A stretch of 64,000 nt of DNA from contig DASZUK010000049.1 of NCBI GenBank assembly GCA_035547695.1, positions 41,740 through 105,739 on the forward strand, read 5' to 3'. Position 1 is the first letter of the stretch. Each line of letters starts with the position of its first letter. The notes beneath the pieces are model-generated. The model saw nothing but the letters and a program-made list of their open reading frames with translations. It did not search any database and was not told the origin of the DNA. Source of the stretch: DASZUK01 sp035547695 (GTDB taxonomy: Bacteria > Actinomycetota > Acidimicrobiia > Acidimicrobiales > RAAP-2). Below are positions 62,178 through 64,000 of this stretch, piece by piece. The position numbers and the translations under genes were made by a program.

Positions 62178-62963
62178 ATGGCCGACCGGGTGGCGGTGGT
62201 CACCGGGGCGGCCCGCGGCATCGGGGCGGCCACCGTCGCCGGGCTGGTGGCCGACGGCTGGAACGTGGTGGCCGTCGACCGGGCCGCCGACGACCCGCAG
62301 GTGCCGTACCGGCTGGGCCGGCAGGACGAGCTGGACGCGGTGGTGGCCGCGGCCGGTGGCCGGGCGGTGGCGGTGGCGGCCGACGTCCGCGACCCCGCCG
62401 CCCTGGCCGCGGCGGTGGCCGAGGCCGAGGCCCGGTGGGGCGGCCTGGACGCGGCGGTGGCCGCCGCCGGGGTGATCGCCGGCGGCCGGCCGGCCTGGGA
62501 GGTGCCGGTCGAGGAGGAGCGGGCCGTCGTCGACGTCGACCTGGGCGGCGTCCTCAACCTGGCCCGGGTGGCGGTGCCGGCGCTGCTCCGCCGTCCCGAC
62601 CCCCGCCGGGGCCGGTTCGTCGCGGTGGCCTCCGCGGCCGCCACCAGGGGCCTGCCGATGCTGGCGGCCTACTGCGCCGCCAAGGCCGGCGTCGCCGGCT
62701 TCGTCCGGGCCCTGGCCGTCGAGCTGGCCGGCACCGGGGTCACCGCCAACGCCGTCAGCCCCGGCTCCACCGACACCGCCATCCTGGAGCGCAGCGCCGA
62801 GCTCTACGGCCTGCCCGGCCCGGAGGCGTTCGCCGCCCAGCAACCGGTCGGCCGGCTGCTGCGGCCCGACGAGGTCGCCGCCTTCGTCTGCTACCTGGCC
62901 GGCGACCACGGCGCGGCCATGACCGGGGCGGTGGTCCCGGTGGACGGCGGCCTGGCCCTGTGA
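62178..62963 (+). CDS. Mycofactocin-associated short-chain dehydrogenase
   Basis: 261 residues from ATG 62178. TGAARGIG, AAAGVIAGG, catalytic VASAAATRGLPMLAAYCAAK and the C-terminal VPVDGG are present. The extra loop with the mid-region insertion DRAADDPQVPYRLGRQDELDAV after strand two is a hallmark of mycofactocin-coupled SDRs, which hold a nonexchangeable NAD cofactor and pass electrons to mycofactocin. It lies between mftE and mftF, so it is probably the system's own dehydrogenase. Confidence 0.87.
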   Translation: MADRVAVVTGAARGIGAATVAGLVADGWNVVAVDRAADDPQVPYRLGRQDELDAVVAAAGGRAVAVAADVRDPAALAAAVAEAEARWGGLDAAVAAAGVIAGGRPAWEVPVEEERAVVDVDLGGVLNLARVAVPALLRRPDPRRGRFVAVASAAATRGLPMLAAYCAAKAGVAGFVRALAVELAGTGVTANAVSPGSTDTAILERSAELYGLPGPEAFAAQQPVGRLLRPDEVAAFVCYLAGDHGAAMTGAVVPVDGGLAL

Positions 62964-62980
62964 CCCGGTGACGTGACCCG

Positions 62981-64000
62981 GTGACGGTCGCCACCCCCGA
63001 AGACCTGGGGGTGCCGTCCCGGGCGGCGATGCCCCGGGGGATGTCGGTGGTGCTGGACCCGGCCACCCGGCAGTTGGCCGGCGACGTCCTGTTCGGCGGC
63101 GCCCCGCCCCGGTTGCTCCGCCTCAGCGGCACCGGCGTGGGCGCCCTGGCCGAGCTGCGGTCCGGCCCGGTCCGGTCGTCCGCCGGCGCCAGCCTGGCCC
63201 GCCGGCTCACCGACGCCGGCCTGGCCCACCCGGTCCCGGGGCCGCCGCCGGACCACCTGGACCTGACCGTGGTGGTGCCGGTCCGCGACCGGCTGGCCGA
63301 CCTGCGGGAGTGCCTCCGCTGCCTCGGCACCGCCCATCCGGTGGTGGTGGTGGACGACGGCTCCGCCGACCCCGACGGCGTCCGGGCGGCCTGCGACGCG
63401 GCCGGCGCCCGGCTGGTCCGGCGCCCGGTGGCCGGCGGGCCGGCCGCCGCCCGCAACGCCGGCCTGGCCACCGTGGCCACCGACCTGGTGGCCTTCGTCG
63501 ACTCCGACTGCCGGGTCACCCCCGGCTGGGTCGACGGGTTGGTCGGCCACCTGGCCGACCCCCTGGTGGCCGGCGTCGCCCCCCGGGTGGCCCCGGCGGC
63601 CCCGTCGCTGTTGGGCTCCCCGCTGGACCTCGGCGACCGGCCGGCCGGGGTGGTGCCGATGACCAGGGTGGCCTACCTGCCGACCGCCGCCCTGGTCGTC
63701 CGCCGCCGGGCCCTCGGTGACGGCTTCGACGACCGGTTCCGTTACGGCGAGGACGTGGACCTGGTCTGGCAGCTCCTGGACGCCGGCTGGCGGCTCCGGT
63801 ACGAGCCGGCCGTCCAGGTCACCCACCGCGAGCCGCCGTCCACCGGGGGGCTGCTGCGCCGCCGGTTCCACTACGGCACCTCCGCCGCCCCGCTGGCCCG
63901 CCGCCACCCCGGCCACCTCACCCACCTGGTGGTCGCCCCGGCCCCGGCGGCGACGGTGGGGGCGCTGGTGGCCGGCCGCCCCGGGGTGGCCGCGGCGGCG
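62981..64000 (+). CDS. mftF: MftF, mycofactocin glycosyltransferase (partial at window end)
   Basis: 340 residues from GTG 62981 are in the window, open to the end with no stop. A non-GT N-terminal segment (MSVVLDPATRQLAGDVLFGGAPPRLLRLS) is typical of MftF, then a GT2 domain: LTVVVPVRDR, VVVDDGSADPDG, FVDSDCRV and YGEDVDLVWQLLDAGWRLRYEP. It adds beta-1,4 glucose units to mycofactocin. Other in-frame starts at ATG 63029 or 63041 are possible. The remainder lies outside the window. Confidence 0.9.
   Translation, partial: MTVATPEDLGVPSRAAMPRGMSVVLDPATRQLAGDVLFGGAPPRLLRLSGTGVGALAELRSGPVRSSAGASLARRLTDAGLAHPVPGPPPDHLDLTVVVPVRDRLADLRECLRCLGTAHPVVVVDDGSADPDGVRAACDAAGARLVRRPVAGGPAAARNAGLATVATDLVAFVDSDCRVTPGWVDGLVGHLADPLVAGVAPRVAPAAPSLLGSPLDLGDRPAGVVPMTRVAYLPTAALVVRRRALGDGFDDRFRYGEDVDLVWQLLDAGWRLRYEPAVQVTHREPPSTGGLLRRRFHYGTSAAPLARRHPGHLTHLVVAPAPAATVGALVAGRPGVAAAA

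Overview
The window is very G+C-rich DNA: third codon positions are nearly always G or C, GTG starts are frequent, and genes are packed with 1-50 base overlaps. Mycofactocin genes, an F420/PPOX-type oxidoreductase, an actinobacterial-style Lon and a MhuD-like haem oxygenase point to Actinomycetota, perhaps an uncultured or acidimicrobial-type lineage. The lineage is inferred from gene content and composition only.

Layout. (1) 1-7.5 kb: an amidohydrolase, an acetamidase/formamidase and a urease operon on the minus strand (ureA-ureB-ureC-ureF-ureG-ureD, no ureE). (2) 7.8-12.6 kb: a ferritin-like protein, then VOC protein, Rieske oxygenase alpha subunit and amidase, then a convergent SDR. (3) 12.7-21 kb: a DeoR-controlled BtpA / FGGY-kinase / SDR set, a two-subunit N,N-dimethylformamidase-like enzyme, an M20 amidohydrolase and a small four-Cys protein. 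With the urease these suggest scavenging of nitrogen and C1 units from amides. (4) 21-26 kb: a helical acidic protein, nicotinate phosphoribosyltransferase and a PadR-controlled membrane-protein operon. (5) 26-34 kb: an NHLM/NHLP-type peptide export system (HlyD-like adaptor, C39 peptidase ABC transporter, second ABC transporter). It is divergent from a substrate-binding lipoprotein gene that is followed by a 50-aa double-glycine peptide gene. (6) 34-36.5 kb: USP, membrane protein and a probable Xre/RES toxin-antitoxin pair, closed by a strong hairpin.

(7) 36.55-43.7 kb is a clear island of lower G+C and different codon use. It carries two paralogous secreted proteins, a frameshifted fatty-acyl-AMP-ligase-like gene, a GT87-like membrane glycosyltransferase, a SnoaL-like protein, and two adjacent carrier-protein/GNAT fusions, one with an intact phosphopantetheine serine and one without. 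Its ends carry copies of a piece of the MhuD-like gene that stands intact at 44.5 kb, so the island, and a nucleotidyltransferase toxin-antitoxin-like cassette beside it, look inserted at that gene.

(8) 44.5-49.2 kb: MhuD-like, SDR, Baeyer-Villiger-type flavin monooxygenase and AurF-like di-iron gene, divergent from a MerR regulator. (9) 49.2-54.2 kb: agmatine-to-putrescine genes (aguB, aguA), a sulfatase, an SDR and a PPOX protein. (10) 54.2-57.7 kb: YihY membrane protein divergent from lon. (11) 57.7-64 kb: the mycofactocin locus mftR / mftA / fused mftB-mftC / mftD / mftE / SDR / mftF, with mftF running off the window.

Short tandem duplications of 16-17 bases recur at gene junctions. No rRNA, tRNA, CRISPR array, transposase or integrase was recognised.
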